Shown here: positions 49,843 to 62,829 of the stretch, piece by piece
Layout of the letters: each line of letters starts with the position of its first letter
Numbering within the stretch: position 1 is the first letter of the stretch
Assembly: GCF_945873075.1 (NCBI RefSeq)
Contig: NZ_CAMCBS010000003.1
Location: forward strand, 62,001-126,000
Reading direction: 5' to 3'
Origin: an uncultured Moraxella sp.
GTDB taxonomy: Bacteria; Pseudomonadota; Gammaproteobacteria; Pseudomonadales; Moraxellaceae
DNA: 64,000 nucleotides
Made by a program: the position numbers and the translations under genes
Notes under the pieces: model-generated
Told to the model about the DNA's origin: nothing
The model's database searches: none
The model's input: the letters and a program-made list of their open reading frames with translations, nothing else

Positions 49843-50521
49843 GGCGTATCAGATACTCATTGGTCTTGGAAAATGGGCGAGTGCCAAAAAACCCACCCCG
49901 ATTGGCAGACAGTGGCGATGGGTGATTGGCGGTCAGCACCAAATGGCGTGATGTGTCAATAAATCGCCCCTTATTCTTGGCATAACTGCCCCATAGAATA
50001 AAAACCGTCCGTTCGGTTTGTTCGTTCAGCACTTGGATGGCATAATCAGTAAATTCTTCCCAGCCTTGACGCTGATGACTGCCTGCCATTCCCGCTTCGA
50101 CGGTCAGTGTGGCATTGAGCAGTAGCACGCCCTGCCTTGCCCAGGATGACAAATCGCCATGCGCACTGACTGCAATACCTAGGTCGGTAGCAAGCTCTTT
50201 TAGGATATTTTGTAGGCTTGGTGGCTTAGGAATAATCTTAGGCACGCTAAACGACAGTCCCATCGCCTGCCCTGCGCCATGATACGGGTCTTGCCCCAAA
50301 ATCACCACCTTAACCTGCGACAATGGCGTCAGATGAAAGGCATTAAAAATCTGATTTTTTGGCGGATAAATTTGCTTGCCATCTTGATAAGCTGACTGCA
50401 AAAAATCTCGCAGTGCATCCATCTGAGCACCGAGCAGCACGGGTGCTAGCGCCATTTTCCAATCTTCGGGCAATTGTACTCGAGCGAGCATCGCCTGCTC
50501 TGCTTGTGTGTATTGCATCAT
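49805..50521 (-). CDS. ung: Uracil-DNA glycosylase
   Basis: [48 protein letters not shown]. Confidence 0.97.
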   Translation of the reverse strand: MMQYTQAEQAMLARVQLPEDWKMALAPVLLGAQMDALRDFLQSAYQDGKQIYPPKNQIFNAFHLTPLSQVKVVILGQDPYHGAGQAMGLSFSVPKIIPKPPSLQNILKELATDLGIAVSAHGDLSSWARQGVLLLNATLTVEAGMAGSHQRQGWEEFTDYAIQVLNEQTERTVFILWGSYAKNKGRFIDTSRHLVLTANHPSPLSANRGGFFGTRPFSKTNEYLIRHGKTPIDWQLPQ

Positions 50522-51447
50522 TTTGTCTTTGCCTTGAATGGGCGTGATGATGTCTTGACCACCACCGTGCCTGCCAGTTTATCATGCCAACCTTGTCTTT
50601 GGCGGTTACGCCCTGCGATAAAATAGTTAATCATTAATAAAATCAATGATAAGTTAATCGGTACAGGCAAGCCTGAAGCCAATTGATAAATAACAAACAG
50701 CACGCCAACACGCACAATCACTCGTTTAAAGAAACTTGGCATTTCAAAAGTCTTGGCATCCACCGTGCGAATACCCGCCACCATCTTGCCAAAAGACTGC
50801 CCACGAGCGATAATTAAAATCAGCTGAATCACCACATACGCCATCAACAGCGCTGTGGTCAAAGTTATCGTCTGCGGACTCATCTGCGCGGCAAGCTCCT
50901 GCGCGTATGCCATGCGAGTAGCAAAATCACCAGTATTAAGCTTGACAGGGTCGGGATTTAGCGACATGAAATTTTGTAAAAATGGCAACAATGTCAGCAA
51001 AAACAACACAAAATTAACCATCACTGCCATAAATCGTGCACCAATCGTCGCATAGACGATGTCACCCGTCGCTTGCGTTCGCACTTGTGGCTGCGGTGTG
51101 GCGGTTGGTTGCTGTGCCGTGCTTGGCTCTTTACGACCGTATAGCTCGGCGACACTCACACGCTTATTGGTGTCTTGTGTTGGCAAGGCGTCATCCGTCG
51201 GTCGAAAATCAGGATTATCGCCAAAGCTTTTGACTTCTCGTACGGCAGGTTTGGCAGGTGCTACTTGACCGACAGGCTCATAGCGATATTGGTTATTCGT
51301 CAAATCACCCAAGCGTTGCCACTGACTCATACCCGAATGCCACGCCAAATCATCAAGCAACACTTCGCCTGATGCCAACATGGTGTTGAGCTCATCAAGG
51401 GTATAAGGCCCTGCTTGTACATTATTTCTTGCCAAATAGATTTTCAT
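50518..51447 (-). CDS. RDD-family membrane protein with N-terminal GYF_2-like domain
   Basis: [49 protein letters not shown] plus C-terminal RDD region. Confidence 0.8.
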   Translation of the reverse strand: MKIYLARNNVQAGPYTLDELNTMLASGEVLLDDLAWHSGMSQWQRLGDLTNNQYRYEPVGQVAPAKPAVREVKSFGDNPDFRPTDDALPTQDTNKRVSVAELYGRKEPSTAQQPTATPQPQVRTQATGDIVYATIGARFMAVMVNFVLFLLTLLPFLQNFMSLNPDPVKLNTGDFATRMAYAQELAAQMSPQTITLTTALLMAYVVIQLILIIARGQSFGKMVAGIRTVDAKTFEMPSFFKRVIVRVGVLFVIYQLASGLPVPINLSLILLMINYFIAGRNRQRQGWHDKLAGTVVVKTSSRPFKAKTK

Positions 51448-51504
51448 AAACTGCCTAACTTTTTAATTTGGTAATTGTCTATTGTAAACCAAAATGCCAA
51501 AAAA

Positions 51505-51535
51505 ACAAGGTATTCACCCATAGTAAATACCTTGT
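51505..51535 (-). terminator. Terminator of DUF6636-like gene
   Basis: Minus strand ACAAGGTATT-N11-AATACCTTGTTTTTTT. Confidence 0.8.
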
Positions 51536-51549
51536 CATATGCCATCGTA

Positions 51550-51972
51550 TCAAAAAATTCTTTGGCGTTTTCGGCTCAAGAAAAACCCACGCCCACGAGT
51601 ATTTTTACAAGTCAGTCCCGATTTTTGGCTTGTGCACGACCAACCATTGCCATGCACGGTTTGACCATAATTAAGCACCATCATCTCATCAGGGTGAATG
51701 TATGGATAATCCGAATAGCAGTCAAGTTCGGCTTTTTTGGCATCCAAAGTAAATCGACCGCCCCAATCCAGTGGACACCAGTCAGGCATCGGTCTAGCAG
51801 GCTTACTATTGCTACGCTCCGTGATATCACAGGTAACGCCCGATGTACTATGCGCCATATCACCACCGCAGATGATATTGCCCGATGGCGTTTTGAAATA
51901 TACTTCTGCGTTTGACACCATGCTCACAGACAGCAAAGCAATGGCGGTAAATATTGCACGATAACTTTTCAT
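51550..51972 (-). CDS. Secreted protein, DUF6636-like
   Basis: Signal peptide; VYFKTPSGNIICGG motif, multiple Cys. Confidence 0.65.
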   Translation of the reverse strand: MKSYRAIFTAIALLSVSMVSNAEVYFKTPSGNIICGGDMAHSTSGVTCDITERSNSKPARPMPDWCPLDWGGRFTLDAKKAELDCYSDYPYIHPDEMMVLNYGQTVHGNGWSCTSQKSGLTCKNTRGRGFFLSRKRQRIF

Positions 51973-51995
51973 ATCATAAATATCTCACAGATGGC

Positions 51996-52031
51996 AAAAC
52001 AGCACAGGCGTCGCCCATGCTGTTTTTTTTA
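51996..52031. terminator. Terminator hairpin downstream of DUF6636/ppsA boundary
   Basis: ACAGCA...TGCTGTTTTTTTT. Confidence 0.55.
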
Positions 52032-52041
52032 GATGAATGGC

Positions 52042-54417
52042 TTATGACTTGTTCTTGTCGTCCGCTAGGAATAGCCAAGTATCTAGCACAGTATCAGGGT
52101 TTAGCGATACCGAGCTGATGCCTTGTTCCATCAACCAATACGCTAGGTCTGGATGATCTGATGGGCCTTGACCGCAGATACCGACATATTTGCCTTGCGC
52201 ACGGCAGGCATCGATGGCGATTTTTAGCAGTTTCTTCACCGCAGGATCGCGCTCATCAAACAGATGCGATACGATGCCTGAGTCACGGTCTAGGCCAAGG
52301 GTCAGCTGTGTCAAGTCGTTTGAGCCGATTGAGAAACCATCAAAGTATTGCAAGAACTCATCCGCCAAAATCGCATTGGTCGGTAGCTCACACATCATGA
52401 TGATTTCAAGACCGTTTTCGCCACGCTTCAAGCCATTTTTCTCAAGCAATTCAATCACTTGCTTAGCTTCGCCTGTGGTACGCACAAATGGAATCATGAT
52501 TTTGACATTGGTCAAGCCCATATCATCACGCACATATTTTAGCGCACGGCACTCAAGCTCAAAGCAATCACGGAAATTATCCGATACATAGCGAGATGCG
52601 CCACGGAAACCAAGCATTGGGTTTTCTTCTGATGGCTCGTACAGCTTACCGCCGATTAGGTTGGCATATTCATTTGACTTAAAGTCAGACATACGCACAA
52701 TCACAGGCTTGTTGCGGAACGCCACCGCCAAAGTTGAGATACCTTCAATCAGCTTATTGATGTAGAACTCAACTGGTGAGTTGTAGCCTGCCATACGCTC
52801 TTGAACAGCTTGTACTGTCTCTTGTGGTAGGCTGTCAATGTTCAGTAGTGCTTTTGGATGCACGCCAATCATACGGTTAATGATGAACTCAAGACGAGCC
52901 AAGCCCACGCCTTCATTTGGGATTTGGGCGAAGTCAAAGGCACGGTCAGGGTTACCGACATTCATCATCACCTTGAATGCAAGCTCTGGCATGGTGCTGA
53001 TTGAGTTACGCTGTACTTCAAAGTCTAGCAAGCCTTCATAAATAAAGCCGGTATCACCTTCTGCGCACGATACGGTGACTTCTTGACCATCGACCAATAC
53101 TTCGGTAGCATTGCCCGAGCCAACGATGGCAGGCACGCCCAATTCACGAGCGATAATCGCCGCATGGCAAGTACGACCGCCACGGTTGGTAATAATCGCT
53201 GATGCACGCTTCATTACTGGTTCCCAATCTGGGTCAGTCATATCAGAGACAAGCACATCACCGTCTTGAACTTTGCTCATTTCATTCAAATTGGTGACGA
53301 TACGCACTTTGCCATTACCCACACGCTGACCGATTGAACGACCTTCAGTCAGTACTTTTGCGCCTTTTGAATTGATGATATAGCGCTCCATATGGTTCTT
53401 ATCTTGGCGAGATTTGACCGTCTCTGGACGAGCTTGGACGATAAAGATTTCGCCTGTATCGCCATCTTTTGCCCACTCGATATCCATCGGCTGACCATAG
53501 TGCTTCTCGATGATTAGCGCTTGCTTGGCTAGACGAGTTAGCTCATCGGTATTTAGAGCAAATTGATTACGGTCCGCCTTATCGACATCGACGATTTTGG
53601 TTGATTTGGTGGTGCTACCCTCGTCGCCATAGACCATTTTCTTTTGTTTTGAGCCAAGATTACGGCGTACGACCGCAGGACGGTTTTGTTCTAGCAGGGC
53701 TTTTGATAGATAAAATTCATCAGGGTTCACCGCACCTTGAACGACCATCTCGCCCAAGCCATAGCTTGCGGTGATAAATACCACTTCATCAAAGCCAGAC
53801 TCGGTATCTAGCGTAAACATCACGCCTGATGTACCCGTCTCTGAACGCACCATACGCTGAATACCTGCTGACAGCGCCACGCCTGCATGTTCAAAGCCCT
53901 TGTGCACACGATATGCAATCGCACGGTCATTATAGAGTGATGCAAATACTTCTTTGATAGCAATCAATACATTGTCAATGCCACGAATATTCAAGAAGGT
54001 CTCTTGCTGACCGGCAAATGACGCATCAGGCAAGTCTTCTGCCGTCGCTGATGAACGCACCGCCACAGCGATGTCTTGACCGCCTGACAGCTCGGCAAAT
54101 GCTGTACGGATTTCATCTTCTAGGTCTTTTGGCAATTCTTGGTCAATCACCCAGCCACGAATCTTAGCACCTGTTTGGGCAAGCAATTCTACATCATCAA
54201 CATCCAAGCCTTTTAGCTCGGCATTGATTTTGTCAAGCAAACCAGTTTCGTTCAAAAAGCGGTTAAAGGCATCGGCAGTGGTCGCAAAACCATTTGGCAC
54301 ATTCACGCCCAAATTACCCAAGTGGCTAATCATCTCACCGAGTGATGAGTTTTTGCCACCAACCAATTCAACATCATCTTTACCCAGTTGATTAAATGGG
54401 ATAACTTGCTTGCTCAT
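52042..54417 (-). CDS. ppsA: Phosphoenolpyruvate synthase
   Basis: [70 protein letters not shown]. Confidence 0.97.
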   Translation of the reverse strand: MSKQVIPFNQLGKDDVELVGGKNSSLGEMISHLGNLGVNVPNGFATTADAFNRFLNETGLLDKINAELKGLDVDDVELLAQTGAKIRGWVIDQELPKDLEDEIRTAFAELSGGQDIAVAVRSSATAEDLPDASFAGQQETFLNIRGIDNVLIAIKEVFASLYNDRAIAYRVHKGFEHAGVALSAGIQRMVRSETGTSGVMFTLDTESGFDEVVFITASYGLGEMVVQGAVNPDEFYLSKALLEQNRPAVVRRNLGSKQKKMVYGDEGSTTKSTKIVDVDKADRNQFALNTDELTRLAKQALIIEKHYGQPMDIEWAKDGDTGEIFIVQARPETVKSRQDKNHMERYIINSKGAKVLTEGRSIGQRVGNGKVRIVTNLNEMSKVQDGDVLVSDMTDPDWEPVMKRASAIITNRGGRTCHAAIIARELGVPAIVGSGNATEVLVDGQEVTVSCAEGDTGFIYEGLLDFEVQRNSISTMPELAFKVMMNVGNPDRAFDFAQIPNEGVGLARLEFIINRMIGVHPKALLNIDSLPQETVQAVQERMAGYNSPVEFYINKLIEGISTLAVAFRNKPVIVRMSDFKSNEYANLIGGKLYEPSEENPMLGFRGASRYVSDNFRDCFELECRALKYVRDDMGLTNVKIMIPFVRTTGEAKQVIELLEKNGLKRGENGLEIIMMCELPTNAILADEFLQYFDGFSIGSNDLTQLTLGLDRDSGIVSHLFDERDPAVKKLLKIAIDACRAQGKYVGICGQGPSDHPDLAYWLMEQGISSVSLNPDTVLDTWLFLADDKNKS

Positions 54418-54539
54418 AAATAACTCCAATAAAAGTTGGCATTGTCTCAAGATGCGCCCAAAATAATTTTTTGGCATATTTTTTATAAAGATAAGTTATA
54501 AAAAATCGGCACACTCAAGAAATCTGTAAGATTTTGTCG

Positions 54540-54568
54540 ATTATAACCACAAAAAATTGAATACTCAA
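54540..54568 (-). promoter_or_regulatory. Candidate ppsA promoter
   Basis: Minus strand TTGAGT-N17-TATAAT. Confidence 0.5.
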
Positions 54569-54766
54569 TCCATTTATCAATTTATTTTTGATAAAAATAG
54601 TGGTATTTTTATTATAAATAGATTTGCTATTGATTTTTGGTAATTTTTATGATTTTTGTAAACTTATGTATGATAACTGATGTTAGCACGCATTGACAAA
54701 TTAGGTACAAAATCAGTTTTTGTGCTATACTTAGGGCAATATCGTCCAGTTATAGGTGAATATGAC

Positions 54767-55630
54767 ATGTATGTCCACACCCCCACCCCAAGCCAAGAAC
54801 CAAAAAAACTTATTCGCAGTGCGTTTTTTATTTCTGATGGTACTGCCATCACCGCCGAAACACTTGGCAAATCACTACTAAGTCAATTTGCTGATGTGGA
54901 ATTTGATATTCAAGTCATCCCCTATGTCGATACCGTCGAGCTTGCCCGTGAAGCCGTCGGCCGCATCAACCAAGCCTATAAAAATACCAATCTATTACCT
55001 TTGGTCTTTGACACCATTGTCAGCGATGAGATTCGTGAAGTCATCAACACAGCCACCGCTTGCAATCTTGATATCTATGAAGGGCTCATCACTCGTATCG
55101 CCACCGAAATCAATCACAAGCCAAATCCGCACGCAGGTATGGCACACAGTAATGTCGATTCGGACGATTATAAAGCACGCATTGATGCGGTGCATTTTGC
55201 ACTAGATAATGACGATGGCGCACGCATCACACATTATGATGGTGCTGATATTATTTTGGTCGGTTTGTCTCGTTCGGGCAAGACGCCAACATCATTGTAC
55301 CTTGCACTACAATACGGCATCCGAGCCGCCAACTATCCATTGACCGAAGAAGACCTAGATACCAGTAGCCTACCCCAAGCGCTCAAAGCGCACAAGCACA
55401 AGCTGTTTGGTCTGACCATCGACACCGAGCGCCTAGTGCGTATCCGCCAAGAGCGTAAAGCAGGCAGCCGCTATGCCAGCCTTGCCCAATGCCAAGCCGA
55501 GCAACAGGCGATTCAGGCGATTTATAGCACCCAAAAAATCCCGAATCTGAATGTTTCTGAAATGTCTGTTGAAGAGATTGCCACTCGCATTCTACAAATG
55601 ACTGGACTAAAACGCCGTATCGGTATGTAA
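54767..55630 (+). CDS. ppsR: PEP synthase regulatory protein (DUF299 kinase/pyrophosphorylase)
   Basis: SAFFISDGTAITAETLGKSLLSQF; ILVGLSRSGKTPTSLYLALQYGIRAANYPL; divergent from ppsA. Confidence 0.95.
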   Translation: MYVHTPTPSQEPKKLIRSAFFISDGTAITAETLGKSLLSQFADVEFDIQVIPYVDTVELAREAVGRINQAYKNTNLLPLVFDTIVSDEIREVINTATACNLDIYEGLITRIATEINHKPNPHAGMAHSNVDSDDYKARIDAVHFALDNDDGARITHYDGADIILVGLSRSGKTPTSLYLALQYGIRAANYPLTEEDLDTSSLPQALKAHKHKLFGLTIDTERLVRIRQERKAGSRYASLAQCQAEQQAIQAIYSTQKIPNLNVSEMSVEEIATRILQMTGLKRRIGM

Positions 55631-55678
55631 CTATTTGAATTTTTGATTGAACTATTGATTGAATTATTGAGAATAATC

Positions 55679-56041
55679 ATGCTAAAAAAACTTAGCCTAA
55701 TCACAGCAATCGCCCTATTAACCGCCTGCCAAAGCACGCCACCAAAGCCTGAGCCATTGTATGTGCCAAATATTGCACTGCAACCAGCCAAAGTGCTAGA
55801 AATCCTGCCTAATCGCAGTGTTTGTGATTCATCAAGCCCGATGCAATGCCTATTGGTCAAAGTCGATGGCACAAGCGATAGCGAGATTTTTGGTATTGGC
55901 TTTAATGACATCAAAGGCTTTGAACCAAAAGTTGGCGTCCGATATAAAATTCGTGCCAGCCAAGAGATTGACCAAAATACCGGCAAGCCAACAGGCTATT
56001 GGCAACTTGATGAAATCTTATCACAGCACATCAGCCGATAA
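55679..56041 (+). CDS. Lipoprotein, DUF4377-like
   Basis: Lipobox LLTAC; MQCLLVK...FEPKVGVRYKIRASQEID... Confidence 0.65.
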   Translation: MLKKLSLITAIALLTACQSTPPKPEPLYVPNIALQPAKVLEILPNRSVCDSSSPMQCLLVKVDGTSDSEIFGIGFNDIKGFEPKVGVRYKIRASQEIDQNTGKPTGYWQLDEILSQHISR

Positions 56042-56076
56042 TTCACTGTTTTTTAAAATAATTTTAAGGATAAATC

Positions 56077-57636
56077 ATGCCAAAAAAACAACAACCGATG
56101 CCGACTGACAGCATCGCCAATAATGAACCCGAAGCTACTGTCATTAGTCAAACTTTTGAGCCGATTGATCACGATCATCTACACCCAAGCCTAATCAGCC
56201 CGTTAGATGGACGCCGTATCGGATTAAAGACGCATAAGCATAAAGTCAAGCACGGCTATGAATACGATGCCGTCGTCCTTGGTGCAGGCCCTGCTGGTGA
56301 AGCCGCTGCGATGAAGCTTGCCAAGTCAGGCTATCGTGTCGCCGTCGTCGATCCACGAGATCAAGTTGGCGGTAACTGTGCCCATGTCGGTACTATCCCA
56401 AGTAAGGCACTGCGTCAGTCGGTATTTAACATCATCAGCTTTCGCCGTGACCCACTATTTAGCCAAATCAAGGACAGCTATCAAGTACCGCTAAATAAAG
56501 TCCTAAGCCGTGCTCGTGAAGTGATTCGCAACCAAGTCAATACCCACAAACTGTTTTATGAGCGCAACCAAATCGAAGTGATTCACGGCTGGGGTAGCTT
56601 TATCGATGCGCATACGCTTGAGATTTATGCAGGTGAGTTTGAACCAACCAAGACCATTACCTTTAATGAAGCGGTGATCGCTGTCGGTTCACGCCCTTAT
56701 CGCCCTGACATCCTAGACTTTGACCATCCACGAGTGTTTGACTCGGACAAGATTTTGCAAATGGATTATGTCGCCCGCAAAATCATCATCTATGGCGCAG
56801 GCGTCATCGGCTGTGAATATGCGTCAATCTTCACAGGCTTGGGTTATGTCGTTGATTTGATTAATAATAAAGAACAGCTACTAAGCTATCTGGATGAAGA
56901 AATCTCTGATGCGCTTAGCCATGACTTCCGTCAATTTGGTGTGCGTATCCGTAACAACGAAGAGATTGACCGCCTTGAAACGCATGATGACTGCGTGATT
57001 CTACACCTAAAAAGCGGTAAAAAAATCAAATCCGATGCCATTCTATGGTGTAATGGCCGTTCGGGCAACACGGACAGCCTAAACCTTGAAGCGGTGGGCT
57101 TGACCGCCAATAAACGGGGTCAGCTAGAAGTGAACCAAACTTACCAAACCAGCGTGCCACACATCTATGCTGTCGGCGATGTCATCGGCTGGCCATCACT
57201 GGCATCGGCCGCCTATGATCAAGGCCGTAATGCAGCAGGCTTTATGGTGGGTGATGAGCACGCTGAGTTCGTCAATAGCGTACCGACGGGCATTTATACC
57301 ATTCCTGAGATTTCAAGTATCGGCAAGACCGAAGCCGAGCTGACCGCTGAGCAGATTCCTTATGAAGTCGGCCAAGCTTTCTTCCGCCATCTGGCTCGTG
57401 CGCAAATCATCGGTGAACGCTCAGGCGTCCTAAAAATCCTATTCCATCGTGAGACGCTAGAGATTCTTGGTATCCATTGCTATGGCAACCACGCATCTGA
57501 GATTATCCATATCGGACAAGCGGTGATGAAGTGCGGTCATACGCTTGAGTACTTTATCAATACCACATTCAACTATCCAACGATGGCAGAAGCTTATCGT
57601 GTCGCCGCCCTAAACGGCATGAACCGAATTTTTTAA
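56077..57636 (+). CDS. sthA: Si-specific NAD(P)(+) transhydrogenase
   Basis: [54 protein letters not shown]. Confidence 0.96.
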   Translation: MPKKQQPMPTDSIANNEPEATVISQTFEPIDHDHLHPSLISPLDGRRIGLKTHKHKVKHGYEYDAVVLGAGPAGEAAAMKLAKSGYRVAVVDPRDQVGGNCAHVGTIPSKALRQSVFNIISFRRDPLFSQIKDSYQVPLNKVLSRAREVIRNQVNTHKLFYERNQIEVIHGWGSFIDAHTLEIYAGEFEPTKTITFNEAVIAVGSRPYRPDILDFDHPRVFDSDKILQMDYVARKIIIYGAGVIGCEYASIFTGLGYVVDLINNKEQLLSYLDEEISDALSHDFRQFGVRIRNNEEIDRLETHDDCVILHLKSGKKIKSDAILWCNGRSGNTDSLNLEAVGLTANKRGQLEVNQTYQTSVPHIYAVGDVIGWPSLASAAYDQGRNAAGFMVGDEHAEFVNSVPTGIYTIPEISSIGKTEAELTAEQIPYEVGQAFFRHLARAQIIGERSGVLKILFHRETLEILGIHCYGNHASEIIHIGQAVMKCGHTLEYFINTTFNYPTMAEAYRVAALNGMNRIF

Positions 57637-57692
57637 GGGCTGGTCGCCTTACCACCCCGCTTAAGCGTGAGCGATATGCTGATTTTCGGTAA

Positions 57693-57748
57693 ATTGTGGT
57701 AATCATATTGTGGTAATCATATTGTGGTAATCATATTGTGGTAATCAT
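57693..57748. repeat. 14-bp tandem repeat, four copies
   Basis: (ATTGTGGTAATCAT)x4. Confidence 0.95.
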
Positions 57749-57754
57749 TGAAAA

Positions 57755-57786
57755 AAATTCTCGTCATATGGCGAGAATTTTTTTGA
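57755..57786. terminator. Bidirectional terminator sthA/mscS
   Basis: AAAAAAATTCTCGTCATATGGCGAGAATTTTTTT. Confidence 0.85.
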
Positions 57787-57809
57787 TTGGTATAGCCTAT
57801 ATCGCTAAA

Positions 57810-57840
57810 AACCCAACAGTCAAATCACTGTTGGGTTTGG
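57810..57840. terminator. Second hairpin at mscS 3' end
   Basis: AAACCCAACAGTCAAATCACTGTTGGGTTT. Confidence 0.8.
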
Positions 57841-57852
57841 CATTAAGAGCAA

Positions 57853-58926
57853 TCACACATCTGATGGCTTAGTGTTTGATATATGATCATCTTTATGGTC
57901 AAGCAGCTGCGCCAATTTCTCCAAGCCTTCGATCTGTACCGTGCGGTTTGGATAAGGGATGCCGATGCCAGCTTCATCTAGGGCATATTTGGATGCTTCA
58001 AGCAAATCACATTGCACTTCGAACCAATCTTCATTATTCGCCCACACTCTAAGCAATAAGTCCACCGAACTTTCACCAAGCGCCGTCACAATCACCGATG
58101 GCGCAGGCTCTGTTAGTACTTTTGGATGTAAGCTTGCCCGCTGTACCAAGACTTCTCGAGCCGTGTGAATATCAGCATCATAGCTGATACCCACAGCGAT
58201 ATCGACACGGCGAGTCGGCAGTGACGAAAAATTGGTGCTTGATGATGTCATGATATCGCCATTTGGGATGATGATTTCATGGTTGTTAGCCGTTCTGATA
58301 CGAGTATTCACCAGTGTAATATCAAGCACCGTACCTGTCTTGCCACCGACTTCCACCACATCACCACGACTAAATGGACGAAAAATCACAATCAGCACGC
58401 CTGCGGCTAGGTTTGACAACTGGTCTTTGAGCGAGACACCGATTGCCACACCTGCTGCACCCAAGATAGCAACGAATGAATTGGTATTCACGCCAAGCTT
58501 ATTGAGCGCCGCCAAAATTACCGCCACAAGCATAATGCCGTACAAGAGATTACCCAAAAAATTCGCCGCCGTATTATCCATGCGACTGCGAGCCATCAGG
58601 CGTTTGGCGATATTGACGATACGCTTACCAATCCATTTACCCACAAAGAAAATCAACAACGCAAGCACAAGCTTGCCTGACATATCAATCGCCATCTGCG
58701 TCAATGTTGCAATATCAATCGGTATGCCTAGAAATTGCAAGGCATCATTCGTACCGTGCTCAAGCGTTGTTTTGGTCACTTCAGCGGCATGGACAGCGAC
58801 TTCTTTGGCAGCTTCGGCGGCTTGCTGTGCATTATCAGCAGCTTCGGCGACCTTTTGGGTGGTCTGCTCCACTGCTTGCTCCACGACGGCATCAGACACC
58901 GTTTCTGACTTGGTTGCTTCGCTCAT
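57853..58926 (-). CDS. MscS-family mechanosensitive channel
   Basis: AILGAAGVAIGVSLKDQLSNLAAGVLIVIFRPFSRGDVVEVGGKTGTVLDITLVNTRIRTANNHEIIIPNGDIMTSS. Confidence 0.95.
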   Translation of the reverse strand: MSEATKSETVSDAVVEQAVEQTTQKVAEAADNAQQAAEAAKEVAVHAAEVTKTTLEHGTNDALQFLGIPIDIATLTQMAIDMSGKLVLALLIFFVGKWIGKRIVNIAKRLMARSRMDNTAANFLGNLLYGIMLVAVILAALNKLGVNTNSFVAILGAAGVAIGVSLKDQLSNLAAGVLIVIFRPFSRGDVVEVGGKTGTVLDITLVNTRIRTANNHEIIIPNGDIMTSSSTNFSSLPTRRVDIAVGISYDADIHTAREVLVQRASLHPKVLTEPAPSVIVTALGESSVDLLLRVWANNEDWFEVQCDLLEASKYALDEAGIGIPYPNRTVQIEGLEKLAQLLDHKDDHISNTKPSDV

Positions 58927-58960
58927 ATCTCCCCCATGATGTTTTTATGTGATTGATGAA

Positions 58961-60199
58961 TTAAAAAAACCTACCGGTCGGTTTTTTGGCATATTGGTCA
59001 ATCGCCGCATCTACTTTGCTAGCGATATTCAGATAATGCTGTCCTAGATGTGCTTGTTGCAGTGCTTGTGGCTCACCTTTATCCATCGATGCACGGATGG
59101 ATGCATCGAGCGGTAATTGCCCAAGCAGTGGCACGCCATAGCTTGTCGCCATCGCATCACCACCGCCACTCCCAAAAATAGCTTCGGTATGACCGCATTG
59201 GCTACAGGTATGTAGCGCCATATTCTCCACGATACCAAGCACTGGGATACTGGTTTTATTAAACATCTCAATGCCTTTTTTGGCATCAAGTAGCGCAATA
59301 TGCTGTGGCGTGGTCACAATCACCGCCCCCGTGACAGGGATACGCTGTGCCAATGTCAGCTGAATATCCCCCGTCCCCGGTGGCATATCGATAAGTAGAT
59401 AGTCAAGCGTCGGCCAGTTGGTCTGATTATACAGTTGCATCAGTGCGCCCGTCGCCTTGATGCCACGCCATGCCACAGGCGTATCGTCCGAGTCGATAAG
59501 ATTGCCAATCGATAGCACTGCAAGTCCATTAGCATCAATCGGCACAAACTGATCATGCTCCACTTGTGGCTTAATGCCTGCCACGCCGAGCATCGCAGGG
59601 ATTGACGGGCCATAGATGTCTGCATCCAGTACGCCAACCTTTTTGCCAAGCTTTTGTAGTGCCAATGCTAGATTCACCGTCGTCGTGGATTTGCCTACAC
59701 CGCCCTTACCTGATGCGACGACCACAATGTGCGTGATACGTGGATGAGCAGCAAGCTCGCTTTGCTTGGGCGCGGACTTGGCAGGCTTGGCATCATCGGC
59801 TGACTGAGTTGGGATAGTGTCTGCCTGTGGCTGATACGACTGCACGACGGATGATTTTGGCGACTCATTGGCTGATTGGGCAGCTAAACCAGTAGATGGC
59901 TTATCAAACGGCTTAGGCGCATCTTTGGCAGTGGCGATACTTTGCTCGGCAATCGACACATTGATATTCACTTCGGTCACACCCATCGGATACAGCGTCT
60001 GCTGCAGGTCATGATATTCACGCTCAAGCTCGGCAGTGTCATCGCTCATGCCAATACGCATATTCATCGTCAAGACATCACCGTCTAGCGTCTGATCCAC
60101 CACAAAATTCATAAACGGCTGACCGTAGAGTGTCTTGGCATCAAGCACGGCTTGCACTTGTTCGTTTTTTGATTTTTTCTTTTTAAACAAATTAAACAT
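58961..60199 (-). CDS. apbC: Mrp/ApbC-family Fe-S cluster carrier ATPase
   Basis: HIVVVASGKGGVGKSTTTVNLALALQKLGKKVGVLDADIYGPSIPAMLG; CSQCGH. Confidence 0.95.
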   Translation of the reverse strand: MFNLFKKKKSKNEQVQAVLDAKTLYGQPFMNFVVDQTLDGDVLTMNMRIGMSDDTAELEREYHDLQQTLYPMGVTEVNINVSIAEQSIATAKDAPKPFDKPSTGLAAQSANESPKSSVVQSYQPQADTIPTQSADDAKPAKSAPKQSELAAHPRITHIVVVASGKGGVGKSTTTVNLALALQKLGKKVGVLDADIYGPSIPAMLGVAGIKPQVEHDQFVPIDANGLAVLSIGNLIDSDDTPVAWRGIKATGALMQLYNQTNWPTLDYLLIDMPPGTGDIQLTLAQRIPVTGAVIVTTPQHIALLDAKKGIEMFNKTSIPVLGIVENMALHTCSQCGHTEAIFGSGGGDAMATSYGVPLLGQLPLDASIRASMDKGEPQALQQAHLGQHYLNIASKVDAAIDQYAKKPTGRFF

Positions 60200-60375
60200 A
60201 ATCACCTGATTACTCGGATAATCCCGAGAAAATTACTCAAGATTTGACAGTTGTTGCCAATTTTAGCACAAATCACAACAAAAATGATGAATTTTGGCAC
60301 TGACACAAGCAAACTATCCCTAGAGTAAATGGCAGATTTTTGATAAAATAAGCGTTTTTGTTTAAGAATAGCATC

Positions 60376-61449
60376 ATGAGCCACACCGACCAACCCGTCC
60401 TTATCAGTGATTATGATTATGACTTGCCCGAAGCACTCATCGCACGCCATCCGCTTGATGCGCGTAGTGGTTCACGACTGCTACACATGGCAGATGGTGT
60501 GATTGCTGATAAGCAGTTTACCGATTTGGCAGAGCTGTTATCGGCAAATGATTTGTTGGTGCTCAATGACACCAAAGTCATGAAAGCTCGCCTGCACGGA
60601 CAAAAAGCCACAGGCGGTGCTGTCGAAGTGCTGGTCGAACGCCTACTGCCCGATGAAGATGGTCAAGTGCCCCACCGTGCGCTGTGTCATGTGCGCTCAA
60701 GCCGCTCACCAAAGGCAGGACAGACGCTCAGCCTTGCTGATGGCAAGATGGGCGCAACCGTGCTCGGCCGTGAAGAGAATCTATTCATTCTAGCTTTTGA
60801 TGCGCCGATTTTGGCAGATTTGGATCGCTATGGTCAGATGCCAATTCCGCCGTATTTTGAGCGTGATGCCGATGAGATGGATGATGAGCGTTATCAGACG
60901 GTGTTTCATGATCCTGCCAAGACAGGCAGTGTCGCTGCACCGACGGCAAGCTTACATTTTGATGATGAGTTATTAGCTAAGCTAAAACAAAAAGGGGTAA
61001 AAACAGCTTTTGTGACACTCAATGTCGGTGCAGGGACTTTTGCCCCTGTCAAGGCTGATGATGTGCGTGATCACATCATGCATTCAGAATATGCACACCT
61101 ACCCAAAGAGACTGCCGAGCTCATCAACCAAACTAAAGCTGATGGCGGTCGCATCATCGCTGTCGGCACGACGGTCACTCGCACGCTTGAGACCGCTTAT
61201 TTGCACCGCATTGATGATAAGCTTGTCGAATATGCTGGCGATACCAATATCTTTATTTATCCGCCGTATCGCTTTGGGGTAGTGGATTGTTTGGTGACCA
61301 ATTTTCATTTACCAAAATCAACCTTGCTGATGCTCGTTTCTGCCTTTGCCGGCACCGATCACATCAAACAAGCCTATCAGCACGCCATTGATCATGGTTA
61401 TCGCTTTTTTAGCTATGGCGATGCGATGTTTTTGGAAAAATTTGATTAA
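60376..61449 (+). CDS. queA: S-adenosylmethionine:tRNA ribosyltransferase-isomerase
   Basis: SDYDYDLPEALIARHPLDARSGSRLL; VTLNVGAGTFAPVKADDVRDHIMHSEY. Confidence 0.97.
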   Translation: MSHTDQPVLISDYDYDLPEALIARHPLDARSGSRLLHMADGVIADKQFTDLAELLSANDLLVLNDTKVMKARLHGQKATGGAVEVLVERLLPDEDGQVPHRALCHVRSSRSPKAGQTLSLADGKMGATVLGREENLFILAFDAPILADLDRYGQMPIPPYFERDADEMDDERYQTVFHDPAKTGSVAAPTASLHFDDELLAKLKQKGVKTAFVTLNVGAGTFAPVKADDVRDHIMHSEYAHLPKETAELINQTKADGGRIIAVGTTVTRTLETAYLHRIDDKLVEYAGDTNIFIYPPYRFGVVDCLVTNFHLPKSTLLMLVSAFAGTDHIKQAYQHAIDHGYRFFSYGDAMFLEKFD

Positions 61450-61571
61450 GTTATTTATTTAATCTTTTTGTTTAATTCATTTGATGAATTGACAAGCTTA
61501 TTTAACCGTATCATTTTTTATGGATTTCAAATCAGCCAAATCGTGCATGAGATTGAAATCAAATCAATTAG

Positions 61572-62747
<1,176 letters not shown>

Positions 62748-62766
62748 TTACCCATAATTACCCGTG

Positions 62767-62822
62767 ACAAAAAATCGCCATCACAGTGTCATCACAGCGT
62801 TTTGGCGATTTTTTGTTTTTTT
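62767..62822. terminator. Bidirectional terminator downstream of tgt
   Basis: AAAAAATCGCCA...TGGCGATTTTTT. Confidence 0.75.
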
Positions 62823-62829
62823 GCTTGGA

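Noticed and set aside
54418-54477. In-frame N-terminal extension of ppsA ([20 protein letters not shown])
   Set aside because: Conserved PpsA start is [12 protein letters not shown] at 54417; the extension is probably leader sequence
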